Assembly (NCBI GenBank): GCA_039815415.1 | Contig: JBCBZH010000046.1 | Location: 1-20,116 of the forward strand | Length of the DNA: 20,116 nt | Reading direction: 5' to 3' | Source: JBCBZH01 sp039815415 | GTDB lineage: Bacteria > Bacteroidota > Rhodothermia > Rhodothermales > Rubricoccaceae | Shown: positions 1 through 7,676 of the stretch, piece by piece | Layout: the number at the start of each line of letters is the position of its first letter | Position numbering within the stretch: position 1 is the stretch's first letter | Translations under genes and position numbers: made by a program | The notes under the pieces: generated by a model | Database searches by the model: none | Seen by the model: only the letters and a program-made list of their open reading frames with translations | What the model was told of the DNA's origin: nothing

Positions 1-1190
1 AGCGCCTGTCCATCGACATCGCTATCCGGGAGGTCGCCGTACGCCAGATAGGGATGTGTCGGATCGAAGTAGGTGCGAGTGCCGTCGGGTTCGTCGAACG
101 CGTTGATGACATGGTTGAACAGCCCGACATAGACCGGCTCGAAGTCCGCCTCAGGAACCGTGGAAATCAGCACCACATCCACGTCGAGGTCGAGTTGGCG
201 CGCCAGCTCGCGGACCAGGAACGCACGGTCCTTGCAGTCGCCGTACTGGCGGTTGAGCACGAGGTCGGGCGCACGGGGGACAAACGCGCCTTCCTCCCGC
301 GCGTCGGCGATGTAGCGGATTGTGGAACGGACGTGGTCGTGAATGGCTGCGACCGTTTCCGCTGGAGTGTCTCGCTGGAGCGACGCAGCCAGCGCCGCCA
401 GCTCAGCGCTTCCGGGCGTACTCGCGCTGGCGACCAGGTCCTCGTACCACGCCGCGAAATCATCCGGGGCCGTCGGAGTCAGCGGCCCGTTGGCATCACG
501 AATCTGCACCAGGACGGCCGCCTGCTCCTCGTTGTGCGCGAAGTACGGCACATCGGCTACTCCACTGAGAGACTCGAACACGATGCGGGACTCCCGAGGC
601 CCAGGCGTGAACTGATAGGGCGTCCCGCGCGGCGCGTACACCACGGGATCCACGTCCACGCCCTCAGGATGCTTGATCACGATCACGTACCTCCGGATCT
701 CATCGAGATTGGGGATCCGAAGGACGGGCAGATAGGCCGGGTCGGAGTAGGTCCGGCGATAGCTGTACGCCAGCTCGTCGCCTACTTCAGGCGTCCGCTC
801 CGGCTCCACGCGGTGTACGCGCCCACCGCTCAGAAACACATCTTGCCACTCGACGGCTTCATCGTACACCTCATTACGGCCCAGCTTCTTGCCTCCGAGG
901 TGAGCCGATAGCCGAGCAACAGGTGCATAGAATCGCTCTGGGATTGGGAACGAGCGGATGTCGGTCGCTCGAGGCGTCAGATACTGGATCGAAACGTTGA
1001 CCTCTTCGGTGAGCCGATACCGTCCCCCACGCTGCGCGTCCAACGTGAACACCCGCGATTCCGAGTAGCCGAAGTCGGGAGAGCCCACGTCTGAGAATCC
1101 ATCTTTGGCCTCTGCGCTCGAGCTGGCGAACACGACACAACAGCAAACCGCCAGCACCGCAGCAAGAGCGGCACCTCCCGTTCTGAACAT
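1..1190 (-). CDS. Secreted DUF3857/transglutaminase-like protein (C-terminus cut off by window edge)
   Basis: Open minus-strand frame starting at ATG (1190-1188) and running off the left edge; 396 residues are visible. The N-terminus (MFRTGGAALAAVLAV, then CCCVVFASSSAEA) looks like a signal peptide, so the protein is probably periplasmic or exported. Residues about 40-230 fit the beta-rich DUF3857 domain (for example VFTLDAQRGGRYRLTEEVNV). A transglutaminase-like fold follows, with the motif YGDCKDRAFL. The probable papain-like triad is Cys319 (GDCKD), His360 (FNHVINAF) and Asp376 (YFDPTHPY), all present and in the right order. Proteins of this architecture in Bacteroidota are large and of unclear substrate; peptide cleavage or crosslinking is possible. 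It lies 117 bp downstream of the DUF427 gene on the same strand. No Shine-Dalgarno sequence is seen. The family assignment is firm, the biological role unknown. Confidence 0.85.
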   Translation of the reverse strand, partial: MFRTGGAALAAVLAVCCCVVFASSSAEAKDGFSDVGSPDFGYSESRVFTLDAQRGGRYRLTEEVNVSIQYLTPRATDIRSFPIPERFYAPVARLSAHLGGKKLGRNEVYDEAVEWQDVFLSGGRVHRVEPERTPEVGDELAYSYRRTYSDPAYLPVLRIPNLDEIRRYVIVIKHPEGVDVDPVVYAPRGTPYQFTPGPRESRIVFESLSGVADVPYFAHNEEQAAVLVQIRDANGPLTPTAPDDFAAWYEDLVASASTPGSAELAALAASLQRDTPAETVAAIHDHVRSTIRYIADAREEGAFVPRAPDLVLNRQYGDCKDRAFLVRELARQLDLDVDVVLISTVPEADFEPVYVGLFNHVINAFDEPDGTRTYFDPTHPYLAYGDLPDSDVDGQA

Positions 1191-1307
1191 ATGAGGGAGA
1201 TATGATGTCACGAGGGACTTCCAAGGTAACGAACTCCCGTTACGTAACCACTTCTTGCTACGGTATACGCAGCGGACGCCTGAAGCCCTTCGATCTGCAG
1301 TGCGCGA

Positions 1308-1586
1308 TCAGGACACGCGCACGCCTTTCCAGAACGCCACGCGCCCGCGGATCTCTTCGGCAGCAGGCTTCGGATCAGGGTAATACCAGGCAGCGTCACG
1401 GTTCACCTCGCCGTCCACGACCACATCGTAATAGCTCGCGTTTCCTTTCCACGGGCATGTAGACCGGCGATCGCTGGGCTGAATGTGCTCCGCGCTCACT
1501 GAGGCAGGCGGAAAGTACGCGTTGCCTTCGACAGTAACGATGTCGTCGCTTTCCGCGATGACGGCTCCATTCCAAGTGGCTTTCAT
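1308..1586 (-). CDS. DUF427 domain protein
   Basis: A 92-residue protein that is almost entirely one DUF427 domain. The family hallmarks are visible: MKATWNGAVIAESDD at the start, GNAYFPP at about 22-28, CPWKGNASYYDVVVDG at about 44-59, and AWYYPDPKPAAEEIRGRVAFWKG near the end. DUF427 proteins are small cytoplasmic beta-barrel-like proteins without an agreed biochemical function. The length is normal for a single-domain member. The start ATG has no clear ribosome binding site. It sits 21 bp downstream of a 98-residue gene on the same strand, so the two are probably co-transcribed. Confidence 0.9.
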   Translation of the reverse strand: MKATWNGAVIAESDDIVTVEGNAYFPPASVSAEHIQPSDRRSTCPWKGNASYYDVVVDGEVNRDAAWYYPDPKPAAEEIRGRVAFWKGVRVS

Positions 1587-1607
1587 ATCGATAGGGAGGG
1601 AACGGGA

Positions 1608-1904
1608 TTAGGCAGGATCGAGGCGCTCCGTACGCACCCCGTCGGCGACATCCCGGGGCGCGGGAAGCACGGCGACCTCGCCAGCTCGAAAGGGATCCAC
1701 GACGATGGTGAGCCACTGGTACTGCTCGAACCGCCCCGGCTCTCGGCCAAATTGCTTCGCGATGGCGCCGCAGAGCGACCCGTACGCCGAAGGGCCGACC
1801 ACGATGAAGCGCGGCTCCAACCCGGATTCCTGCAAGGCCCGAACCGACGCGTCAATCGTCGGCAGGATCTCATCCGGCGATGGCGAGGACTCGAGAACCG
1901 TCAT
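1608..1904 (-). CDS. Small protein resembling the HK97 A-domain (family 4 encapsulin/DUF1884-like), tentative
   Basis: 98 residues from ATG at 1904-1902. An upstream in-frame ATG would give 174 residues, but that extension overlaps the divergent hydrolase gene and is low-complexity Arg/Gly-rich, so I reject it. The core is an N-terminal helix (DEILPTIDASVRALQESG, about 11-28), then GLEPRFIVVGPSAYGSLCGAI (about 28-48), then a strand-rich part LTIVVDPFRAGEVAVLPAP. The pattern G-x-x-P-x-(I/F)-I-x-x-G-x-x-AY-x-x-L matches, from memory, the archaeal A-domain encapsulin (DUF1884) family and the A-domain of HK97 capsid proteins. In such families the small protein sits next to an enzyme it may package or organise; here the neighbours are DUF427 (21 bp downstream) and a hydrolase (divergent, 51 bp). 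Coding status is good; the fold call is a hypothesis. Confidence 0.6.
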   Translation of the reverse strand: MTVLESSPSPDEILPTIDASVRALQESGLEPRFIVVGPSAYGSLCGAIAKQFGREPGRFEQYQWLTIVVDPFRAGEVAVLPAPRDVADGVRTERLDPA

Positions 1905-1955
1905 GGAGTTGGGGGGAGGAGTGGCGCGTAAACTCTGCCGCACCCCGAGGTTCCC

Positions 1956-2804
1956 ATGCAGCACACCACCTCCACGATTTCGTCTGCGGACGGTACAACC
2001 TTGTTCACTCGTAGGTGGACGCCGGATGTTCCGACCATCGCACACCTGTTCATCGTCCATGGGGTGCTTGAGCATAGCGGTCGCTACGCCTACACGGCGA
2101 GCCACCTGATGCAGCACGGCATCCAGGTGCATGCCCTGGATTTACGGGGCCACGGCCAGTCCGAAGGCCCACGAGCCACCGTCAGCTCGTTCGCGGAGTA
2201 CAGCGATGATGTTGCCATGGCGCTGGTACCGCTGCTGGCGGAATCAGGCGATGTCCCGGTCTACCTAATGGGCCACTCGATGGGTGGGCTGGTGGCCGCC
2301 CGACTGACCGTGGATCATGGCTTGCGGGGGATTGCAGGGCTGATCCTGTCCTCACCTGCTTTGGCTGTGGATGCTCCCGCCCCCCTTCGTGCACTGGCGC
2401 CCGCCATCGCCCGATGGCTCCCTCGTGTCCCCGTCTCAAAACTCGATCTGTCCCTCCTCTCCCACGACCCTGCCATCGTGCGGGCGCGGCGCGAGGACCC
2501 TTTGTGTATCCATTCTAGCGTCCGCGCAGCCCTGGGCTACGAGATCATCCGCTCGATCGAGCACGTTCGCCTGCGCGTGGATGCGTTCACTGCTCCCCTC
2601 TACGTGTTCCATGGAACGGCCGACGCCGTCACCATGCCTGAGGGCTCCGAGTGGATCATCGAGAACGCCCCCTCGGACGACAAGACCCTCAAGCTCTACG
2701 AGGGCTTCTACCACGAGACGCTGAACGAGTTGGGGCGGGATACCGTGCTGGCCGACCTGACCGACTGGATTCTGGCGCGTGTTCGCCAGCCCGATGCCGC
2801 ATAG
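1956..2804 (+). CDS. Alpha/beta hydrolase, monoacylglycerol lipase/lysophospholipase-like
   Basis: 282 residues, the usual length for the monoacylglycerol lipase (Hydrolase_4) group. Visible motifs: FIVHGVLEHSGRY (32-44), the oxyanion-hole region where relatives usually read HGLGEHSGRY; LDLRGHGQSEG (61-71); the nucleophile elbow MGHSMGG with Ser108; GTADAVT with Asp223; and FYHETLNE with His253. The triad Ser-Asp-His is intact. No signal peptide, so a cytoplasmic or membrane-associated esterase acting on acylglycerols or lysophospholipids is likely; the true substrate is not visible. It is divergent from the 98-residue gene (51 bp between starts) and convergent with the tRNA-Arg gene. The start has only a weak GAGG before it. 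Confidence 0.92.
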   Translation: MQHTTSTISSADGTTLFTRRWTPDVPTIAHLFIVHGVLEHSGRYAYTASHLMQHGIQVHALDLRGHGQSEGPRATVSSFAEYSDDVAMALVPLLAESGDVPVYLMGHSMGGLVAARLTVDHGLRGIAGLILSSPALAVDAPAPLRALAPAIARWLPRVPVSKLDLSLLSHDPAIVRARREDPLCIHSSVRAALGYEIIRSIEHVRLRVDAFTAPLYVFHGTADAVTMPEGSEWIIENAPSDDKTLKLYEGFYHETLNELGRDTVLADLTDWILARVRQPDAA

Positions 2805-2839
2805 ATCGATCCTCACAACGAGCCGGCGATAGGTCTTTC

Positions 2840-2858
2840 TCGAGCTAGCGATGCTCGA
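2840..2858. terminator. Small hairpin between the convergent hydrolase and tRNA genes
   Basis: TCGAGC (2840-2845) and GCTCGA (2853-2858) form a perfect 6-bp stem with a 7-base loop. It lies 36 bp after the hydrolase stop and 4 bp beyond the 3' end of the tRNA. No T-run follows on either strand, so a terminator role is only inferred from its position. The 5' part (CGAGCTAGCG, 2841-2850) is one base away from the highly iterated 10-mer of this window. Confidence 0.35.
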
Positions 2859-2861
2859 AGG

Positions 2862-2934
2862 CGCCCTCGGGAGGATTCGAACCTCCGACCTACGGTTTAG
2901 GAAACCGACGCTCTATCCCCTGAGCTACGAGGGC
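2862..2934 (-). tRNA. tRNA-Arg (anticodon CCU)
   Basis: Complete cloverleaf on the minus strand. The acceptor stem is GCCCTCG/CGAGGGC (2928-2934 with 2863-2869). The D arm is GCTC-AGGGGATA-GAGC. The anticodon loop TTCCTAA has anticodon CCT and reads AGG (Arg). The T arm is GGAGG-TTCGAAT-CCTCC. The discriminator base is G at 2862. The anticodon stem has one mismatch at its outermost pair (27-43). The 3' CCA is not encoded (CCT follows), so it must be added by the nucleotidyltransferase. Confidence 0.97.
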
Positions 2935-2968
2935 CTGGCCCGAAACTAGACCTCAGCCAGATCCAGGG

Positions 2969-3949
2969 CTAGAGAACCGAGTGAATCGGCTCGCCTCCTG
3001 AGAGCACCGCGATCACATTGTCTACCGCCAGTTCGATCATGGCCGTCCGCGCAAAGTCGCTCGCAGAGCCGATGTGCGGAATCACCACCACTCGCGCGAA
3101 GTCCAGCAGCTCGTGATCGGCTGGCAAGGGCTCTGGTTCCGTCACGTCCAGGCCGACGCCCCGCAGATGCCCGGATCGCAAGGCCACGAGAAGCGCATCC
3201 GTGTCCACCACCGCGCCGCGCGCCGTGTTGATGAGGATGGCGCCCGGCTTCATCCGCGCCAGCTCGTCGGCTCCAATGAGCCCTCGCGTCGCATCCGTCA
3301 GAGGGCAGTGGAGCGAGACGATGTCGCTCCGCTCCAGCAGCGCGTTCAGCGGCGTGAACGCATAGCCTCGCGCCTCGGCGTCGGGCTTGCTCGAGCTGGC
3401 GGAATAGAGCACGCGCATGTCGAACCCTTCGCAGCGCCGCGCGAAGGCCGACCCGATCCGCCCCAGCCCGACGATGCCGACCGTCGCACCTTTCAAGTCG
3501 GCCCCGAGAAATCCTGAGGGGTGCCACCCGGACCATTCCCCATTTCGCACCGACGCCTCCGCTTCTACAATCCGGCGCGCCACGGCCATCATCAGCGCGA
3601 AGGCGAGATCAGCGGTCGCATCTGTCAGAACGCCCGGCGCGTTGGTCACGGCGATCTGGCGAGCGATGGCGGCCTCCCGGTCGATGTTGTCCACGCCCAC
3701 ACCGGACTGCGCGACGATGCGAAGGCGCCCGTCGCCAGCTCGACACACAGCCTCGTCGATGGGGTCGCCGACGGTGGTAATGAGCGCATCGGAACGCGCC
3801 GCCTGAGCCACCAGCTCATCGTGGGGCGGTGCGTCGTCTCCCGGCCAGATGTGAACGTCCACGCCCGTTGCACGCAGTCGGTCCAGGGCCTCGCCCGGCC
3901 AAGGGAGCGTGACGAAGATGCGGCGTCTTGAAAGAGAGATGTTGGCCAT
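2969..3949 (-). CDS. D-2-hydroxyacid dehydrogenase (glyoxylate/hydroxypyruvate reductase type)
   Basis: 326 residues, normal for the family. The enzyme should reduce glyoxylate or hydroxypyruvate with NAD(P)H in the cytoplasm. The order is substrate-binding N-part, the conserved QSGVGVDNID (81-90), then the Rossmann domain with GLGRIG (161-166). The catalytic residues are Arg244 (INTARGAVVD), Glu273 (DVTEPEPLP) and His292 (PHIGSAS). The DVTEPEPLP...HELLDF...PHIGSAS block is closest to the GRHPR/GhrB branch rather than to phosphoglycerate dehydrogenase, and there is no ACT domain. The residue after the first Rossmann strand region (YSASSSKP) suggests NADPH could be accepted, but this is inference. 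The gene is divergent from the transporter gene; 122 bp separate the starts. Confidence 0.9.
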   Translation of the reverse strand: MANISLSRRRIFVTLPWPGEALDRLRATGVDVHIWPGDDAPPHDELVAQAARSDALITTVGDPIDEAVCRAGDGRLRIVAQSGVGVDNIDREAAIARQIAVTNAPGVLTDATADLAFALMMAVARRIVEAEASVRNGEWSGWHPSGFLGADLKGATVGIVGLGRIGSAFARRCEGFDMRVLYSASSSKPDAEARGYAFTPLNALLERSDIVSLHCPLTDATRGLIGADELARMKPGAILINTARGAVVDTDALLVALRSGHLRGVGLDVTEPEPLPADHELLDFARVVVIPHIGSASDFARTAMIELAVDNVIAVLSGGEPIHSVL

Positions 3950-4071
3950 AGGCGCAGAGTCGATAGCACTGAAACGTACGTGTGTCAGGATGATCAGAGG
4001 AAGCAGTTTTCCTGCACCAGCGCGCAGTTCGGTCGGTACCGCTAGCTTCTCACATCACCTGCGGACGCTCT
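3950..4071. promoter_or_regulatory. Divergent intergenic region, presumably holding two promoters
   Basis: 122 bp separate the start codons of the reductase (minus) and the UMF1 transporter (plus), so promoters for both probably lie here. I could not find a convincing Bacteroidota-type TTG...TAnnTTTG promoter or a sigma70 pair. The only symmetric element seen is the 8-bp palindrome ACGTACGT at 3974-3981. No copy of the iterated 10-mer occurs here. Confidence 0.4.
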
Positions 4072-5409
4072 ATGGCTGCCCCTGCTCCGAACCGCCGGAC
4101 CATCTGGTCTTGGGCGCTGTACGACTTCGCCAACTCGGCGTTTACGACCCTCGTCGTGACGTTCATCTACGGGACGTACTTCACCAGCGCGATGGTGCTG
4201 GAACCGGATGGATCCGGCGAGCTGGTGGCCAACACCGAAGCCGGGACGGTGATCTGGTCCCGCGCGGTGACGGCGACTGCCCTCATCGTCGCGTTCTTGT
4301 CTCCGTTCATGGGGGCTCTGGCTGACCGAGGCGGGGCCCGAAAACGGTTCCTGTTTATCACGACGGCGCTCTGCGTCATCGGGTCGGTGGGGATGTTTTT
4401 TGCCGAGCCCGGCGAGGTTGCCCAGGCGCTCGTGTGGTTCATCCTCGCGAACGTGGCCTTTGAGATGGCGCAGGTATTCTACAATGCCTATCTCCCCGAT
4501 ATCGCCCCCTCAGAGATGATCGGGCGCGTGTCCGGCTATGGGTGGGCGCTCGGGTACGTGGGCGGTCTCGGTTGCCTCATCCTCGCCCTGGTGGTGTTTG
4601 TCCAGGTCGATGTCGCACCGTTCGGCCTAAACATGGACACAGGCGAGCATATCCGAGCCACCAATATTCTCGTCGCGGTGTGGTTCGCGCTGTTCAGCAT
4701 CCCGACGTTCCTCGTTCTCCGGGAAGTCCAGGTCAGCAACAAGCCGAAGGTTGGCGCGCTGATCCGGCAATCCTTCGGCGAGCTGAAGGAAACCGCTGTC
4801 GAGATTCGACGCTACGGCCAGATCGTCCGCCTGCTCGTCGCCCGGCTGTTCTATAACGACGGGTTGGTGACGCTCATCGCGTTCGGGGGGATCTACGCCT
4901 CGGGAACCCTTGGCTTCACGATCTCCGAAGTCCTGATTTTCGGCATCGTGCTCAATGTGATGGCCGGGCTTGGGGCCTTCGTGTTCGGCTTCCTGGATGA
5001 CCGCCTCGGCGGCAAGACCGTCATCATGGTCTCGCTCGGTCTGCTGACGGTCGCCGCCATCCTCGCTGTGCTCACCACCAGCGCGACCATGTTCTGGGTG
5101 TCCGGCGTTCTCGTCGGGCTGGCGATCGGGCCCAACCAGGCCTCGAGCCGGTCGCTGCTCGGTCGCTTCGTCCCGGACGACAAGGAAACCGAGTTCTACG
5201 GCTTCTTCGCCTTCTCAGGCAAGGCGACGGCGTTCATCGGCCCGCTCATGCTGGGGGTACTGACCGATGTGTTCGGGACCCAACGGGCTGGCGTGAGCAT
5301 CGTCATCGTCCTCTTCGCCATCGGTGCCCTGATTCTCATGCGTGTTGATGAAGCCGAGGGCATCCGCCTCTCCGGCCGTGCCTCTTCTGCCGATGCCACA
5401 GATCTCTGA
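4072..5409 (+). CDS. MFS transporter, UMF1 (Atg22-like) family
   Basis: 445 residues with about 12 hydrophobic segments; an inner-membrane protein. The N-terminus TIWSWALYDFANSAFTTLVVTFIYGTYF is diagnostic of the UMF1/vacuolar effluxer-like group, in which yeast Atg22 exports amino acids; bacterial substrates are unknown. Other MFS features: GALADRGGARKRFLF (about 82-96, the loop 2-3 motif) and FGFLDDRLGGKTV (about 304-316) at the matching place in the second half. A larger cytoplasmic loop follows the sixth segment (VSNKPKVGALIRQSFGELKETAVEIRRYGQ). Its end overlaps the downstream Nif3-like gene by 17 bp, so the two form one transcription unit. Confidence 0.9.
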   Translation: MAAPAPNRRTIWSWALYDFANSAFTTLVVTFIYGTYFTSAMVLEPDGSGELVANTEAGTVIWSRAVTATALIVAFLSPFMGALADRGGARKRFLFITTALCVIGSVGMFFAEPGEVAQALVWFILANVAFEMAQVFYNAYLPDIAPSEMIGRVSGYGWALGYVGGLGCLILALVVFVQVDVAPFGLNMDTGEHIRATNILVAVWFALFSIPTFLVLREVQVSNKPKVGALIRQSFGELKETAVEIRRYGQIVRLLVARLFYNDGLVTLIAFGGIYASGTLGFTISEVLIFGIVLNVMAGLGAFVFGFLDDRLGGKTVIMVSLGLLTVAAILAVLTTSATMFWVSGVLVGLAIGPNQASSRSLLGRFVPDDKETEFYGFFAFSGKATAFIGPLMLGVLTDVFGTQRAGVSIVIVLFAIGALILMRVDEAEGIRLSGRASSADATDL

Positions 5410-6517
5410 CATCGTTCGTGCGCTCGATGCGTGGGCGCCTCCTGGGCAGAAAGCAGACTTCGACCGAGTTGGGCTCCAGGTTGGCGACCCCAGTGCGCCA
5501 GCTCGAGGCGTGGTCGTCGCGCTGGACCTGACGCCTGCCGTCGTCGACGAGGCCATCGAGCATGGCGCCAGTCTGATTGTGACGCACCATCCGCTGCTCT
5601 TCAAGCCCCTCGACCGCGTCACAGCGACGCATCCGGTCGGTGGCCTGGTGCTGCGCCTGGCACAGGCAGGCATCGCGTTCCACGCCATCCACACCAATCT
5701 GGATGCCGCCTGGGATGGCGTGTCGTTCGCACTGGCTCGCCAGCTCGAGCTGGAGGACATCGGCTTGCTCGCACCTCTGGATGGCGTGATGCGCAAGCTG
5801 ACCACGTATGTGCCTCCCTCCCACGCCGACGCCGTGCGTAGCGCGCTGGCCGATGCTGGCGCGGGCGAGATCGGCGAGTACCGCGCATGCTCGTTCTCGA
5901 CCGAGGGTACCGGACGCTTTCAGCCACTGGAAACCGCCAGCCCGACCATTGGAAAAGCCGGCGGCGATGTGGAAACTGTCTCTGAGGTACGCATCGAGGC
6001 GGTTCTCCCCAGTTGGATTCTTTCAGATGCAATAACGGCAATCACATCCGTCCATCCCTACGAACAGCCCGTCATCGACGTAGTGGCCCTCCACGGACGC
6101 GCGACCCGTTCGGGCTATGGCGCCGTGGGAGCCCTTGCCAGCCCCGAGCCGCTCTACGTGTTTCTCGGTCGGGTTGCGTCCACGCTGGGCTCCGGGGCAC
6201 TCCGGTACGTGGGCGATCCGAGTCAGACCATTGCCCGCGTGGCCGTGTGCGGCGGGTCGGGAATGTCGTTTTTCCCCGATGCACGTCGAGCTGGCGTAGA
6301 CGCGTATGTGACTGCCGACATCACCTACCATCGCTTCTTCGAGGCCTTGGACGCAGACGGCCGCCCTCAGATCGCACTGATCGATGCTGGGCACTACGAG
6401 ACCGAGGCCATCACGGAGCGCCTCATTGCCGACGAGCTGGCGGCCCGCTTCCCCGACGTGCCGGTTCGCGTCACCACGCACAGGACCTCTCCCATGCGGA
6501 CCTTCGTGGGGAACTGA
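5393..6517 (+). CDS. Nif3-like dinuclear metal centre protein (YqfO/GTP cyclohydrolase I type 2 family)
   Basis: 374 residues from ATG at 5393 (MPQISDIVRALD). An in-frame ATG at 5342 is possible, but the homologous family begins at this helix. Metal-site motifs are present: THHPLLFKP (His65, His66), HTNLD (Asp104) and DAGHYETE (His334, Glu338). Residues about 130-230 form the inserted PII-like domain (LTTYVPPSHADAVRSALADAGAGEIGEY...SVHPYEQPVIDV), as in Bacillus YqfO, so this is the long version of the family. The proteins form hexameric rings; their reaction is disputed. It overlaps the transporter gene by 17 bp and converges on lepB. Two copies of the iterated 10-mer in its 5' half (5496, 5738) and two near its 3' end (6287, 6433) lie inside the coding sequence. 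Confidence 0.92.
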   Translation: MPQISDIVRALDAWAPPGQKADFDRVGLQVGDPSAPARGVVVALDLTPAVVDEAIEHGASLIVTHHPLLFKPLDRVTATHPVGGLVLRLAQAGIAFHAIHTNLDAAWDGVSFALARQLELEDIGLLAPLDGVMRKLTTYVPPSHADAVRSALADAGAGEIGEYRACSFSTEGTGRFQPLETASPTIGKAGGDVETVSEVRIEAVLPSWILSDAITAITSVHPYEQPVIDVVALHGRATRSGYGAVGALASPEPLYVFLGRVASTLGSGALRYVGDPSQTIARVAVCGGSGMSFFPDARRAGVDAYVTADITYHRFFEALDADGRPQIALIDAGHYETEAITERLIADELAARFPDVPVRVTTHRTSPMRTFVGN

Positions 6518-6550
6518 GTCACGGAATGCGAAGCGGTTCAATCCACCCAG

Positions 6551-6585
6551 TCGCCAGCTCGACCGACGCTGCTTCGAGCTGGCGA
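6551..6585. terminator. Perfect 12-bp inverted pair of the iterated motif between convergent genes
   Basis: TCGCCAGCTCGA (6551-6562) and its exact reverse complement TCGAGCTGGCGA (6574-6585) are separated by 11 bases. It lies in the 81-bp gap between the converging ends of the Nif3-like gene (stop 6517) and lepB (stop 6599). The transcript of either strand would form a strong GC-rich stem-loop, without a T-run after it. By position it may act as a bidirectional terminator, in the way paired DNA uptake sequences do in Neisseria. Both arms are full-consensus copies of the dispersed 10-mer. Confidence 0.65.
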
Positions 6586-6598
6586 TTCCCCGAAACCA

Positions 6599-7609
6599 TC
6601 ACTCCACAGCCAGCCCAATGCGATCCCAGCGCGGGCTCTGCGCCACATCGTCCCATGAGAAGTAGATCCGAGCGGCGCGGCCGATAAGATGCGTGGTGGG
6701 GACAAAGCCCCAAGCCCGGCTGTCGGCGGAATCATCTCGATTGTCCCCAAGCACAAAGAGATAATCACGCGAGAACGTGTAGGTGTCCACGAGAACGCTG
6801 TCGATCTCAAACCCTCGGGCCGTCCGGCGCGTGATGCGCCCTTCGAGGCGCTCCGCGACCTCTCGTACGAGCGGCCAGGTCTCCAGCGTCACGGGAATGG
6901 TCAGCCCCGCATAGGGCACCACCAGCGGCCCGTAGTCATCGAGGCTGTACCGAAAGGCTGCTGGAAAGCCTGCGCTGCCGTCGCCGATGTCGCGGATGTA
7001 CGGACGCACATCGAGAATGTCCTCGAACTCTGTGAGTGCCTCAGCTGCAATCGGACGCGCCTCCACGACCCAGCTTTGCCGTCCAGAGCGTTGAATCCTC
7101 CCGTCGATGCCGATGGCTCGCAGCGTATCCATGAGCGGGAGCCCGCGTGGCAGGGTCCGAACGCGCCACAGCTGTCGTCCCAACGCCGGCGCGTCCATGG
7201 GCTCACCGTTGACCCGGACCCCCTTCGCCACCAGCGCGACGGTGTCGCCGGGCAACCCGACCACCCGCTTGATGTAGGGAGTCCGCTGCTCGATGGGCCC
7301 TTGTTCCGGCGGGTAGTTGAAGACCGCTACGTCTCCCCTCTCCACCTCTCCAAGCCCTGGCATTCGAACCCCGAAGATGCGCGCGCCATACGTCAGCTTG
7401 GACACGAACACGTAGTCGTTGACCTGAAGCGTGTCGGCCATCGAGGACGATGGAATCCGATAGGCCTCGAACACGCACGCGCGTAAGAATGTCGCGGCCA
7501 GCACAGCTCCGCCGATCACCTTACCCCACGACCGCAACGCCGCGAACCGGGGCTTCTCCCGATCCATCGAGCGGGTGGAGATGTCAGACGAAACGGCGTC
7601 AGGGATCAT
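6599..7609 (-). CDS. lepB: Signal peptidase I (second of two tandem copies)
   Basis: 336 residues. The enzyme cleaves signal peptides of exported proteins at the outer face of the inner membrane. One N-terminal membrane segment (about 28-46) leads into box B, FEAYRIPSSSMADTL, with nucleophile Ser56. The general base is Lys114 in PYIKRVVGLPGD. Box E, GDNRDDSADSRAWGFVP, is at 288-304. The roughly 170 residues between the Lys and box E are much longer than in E. coli-like short forms and are typical of Bacteroidota enzymes. An alternative start is Met15 (7567). It follows the other lepB copy after 67 bp and is likely the last gene of the minus-strand unit. No copy of the iterated 10-mer occurs in it. 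Confidence 0.93.
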   Translation of the reverse strand: MIPDAVSSDISTRSMDREKPRFAALRSWGKVIGGAVLAATFLRACVFEAYRIPSSSMADTLQVNDYVFVSKLTYGARIFGVRMPGLGEVERGDVAVFNYPPEQGPIEQRTPYIKRVVGLPGDTVALVAKGVRVNGEPMDAPALGRQLWRVRTLPRGLPLMDTLRAIGIDGRIQRSGRQSWVVEARPIAAEALTEFEDILDVRPYIRDIGDGSAGFPAAFRYSLDDYGPLVVPYAGLTIPVTLETWPLVREVAERLEGRITRRTARGFEIDSVLVDTYTFSRDYLFVLGDNRDDSADSRAWGFVPTTHLIGRAARIYFSWDDVAQSPRWDRIGLAVE

Positions 7610-7676
7610 GCAGTGTCAACGCGTCATCGCCAGCGCGTCGTCTGGGAGCAAGCGCCGTTTTCAGCAAGTCTGTCGG

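Noticed and set aside
54..911. Plus-strand open frame of 285 codons
   Set aside because: It is antisense to the transglutaminase-like gene, whose signal peptide, conserved YGDCKD motif and catalytic triad are clear on the minus strand.
1905..2132. N-terminal extension of the 98-residue protein to 174 residues
   Set aside because: It would overlap the 5' part of the well-supported hydrolase gene on the other strand, and its sequence is low-complexity.
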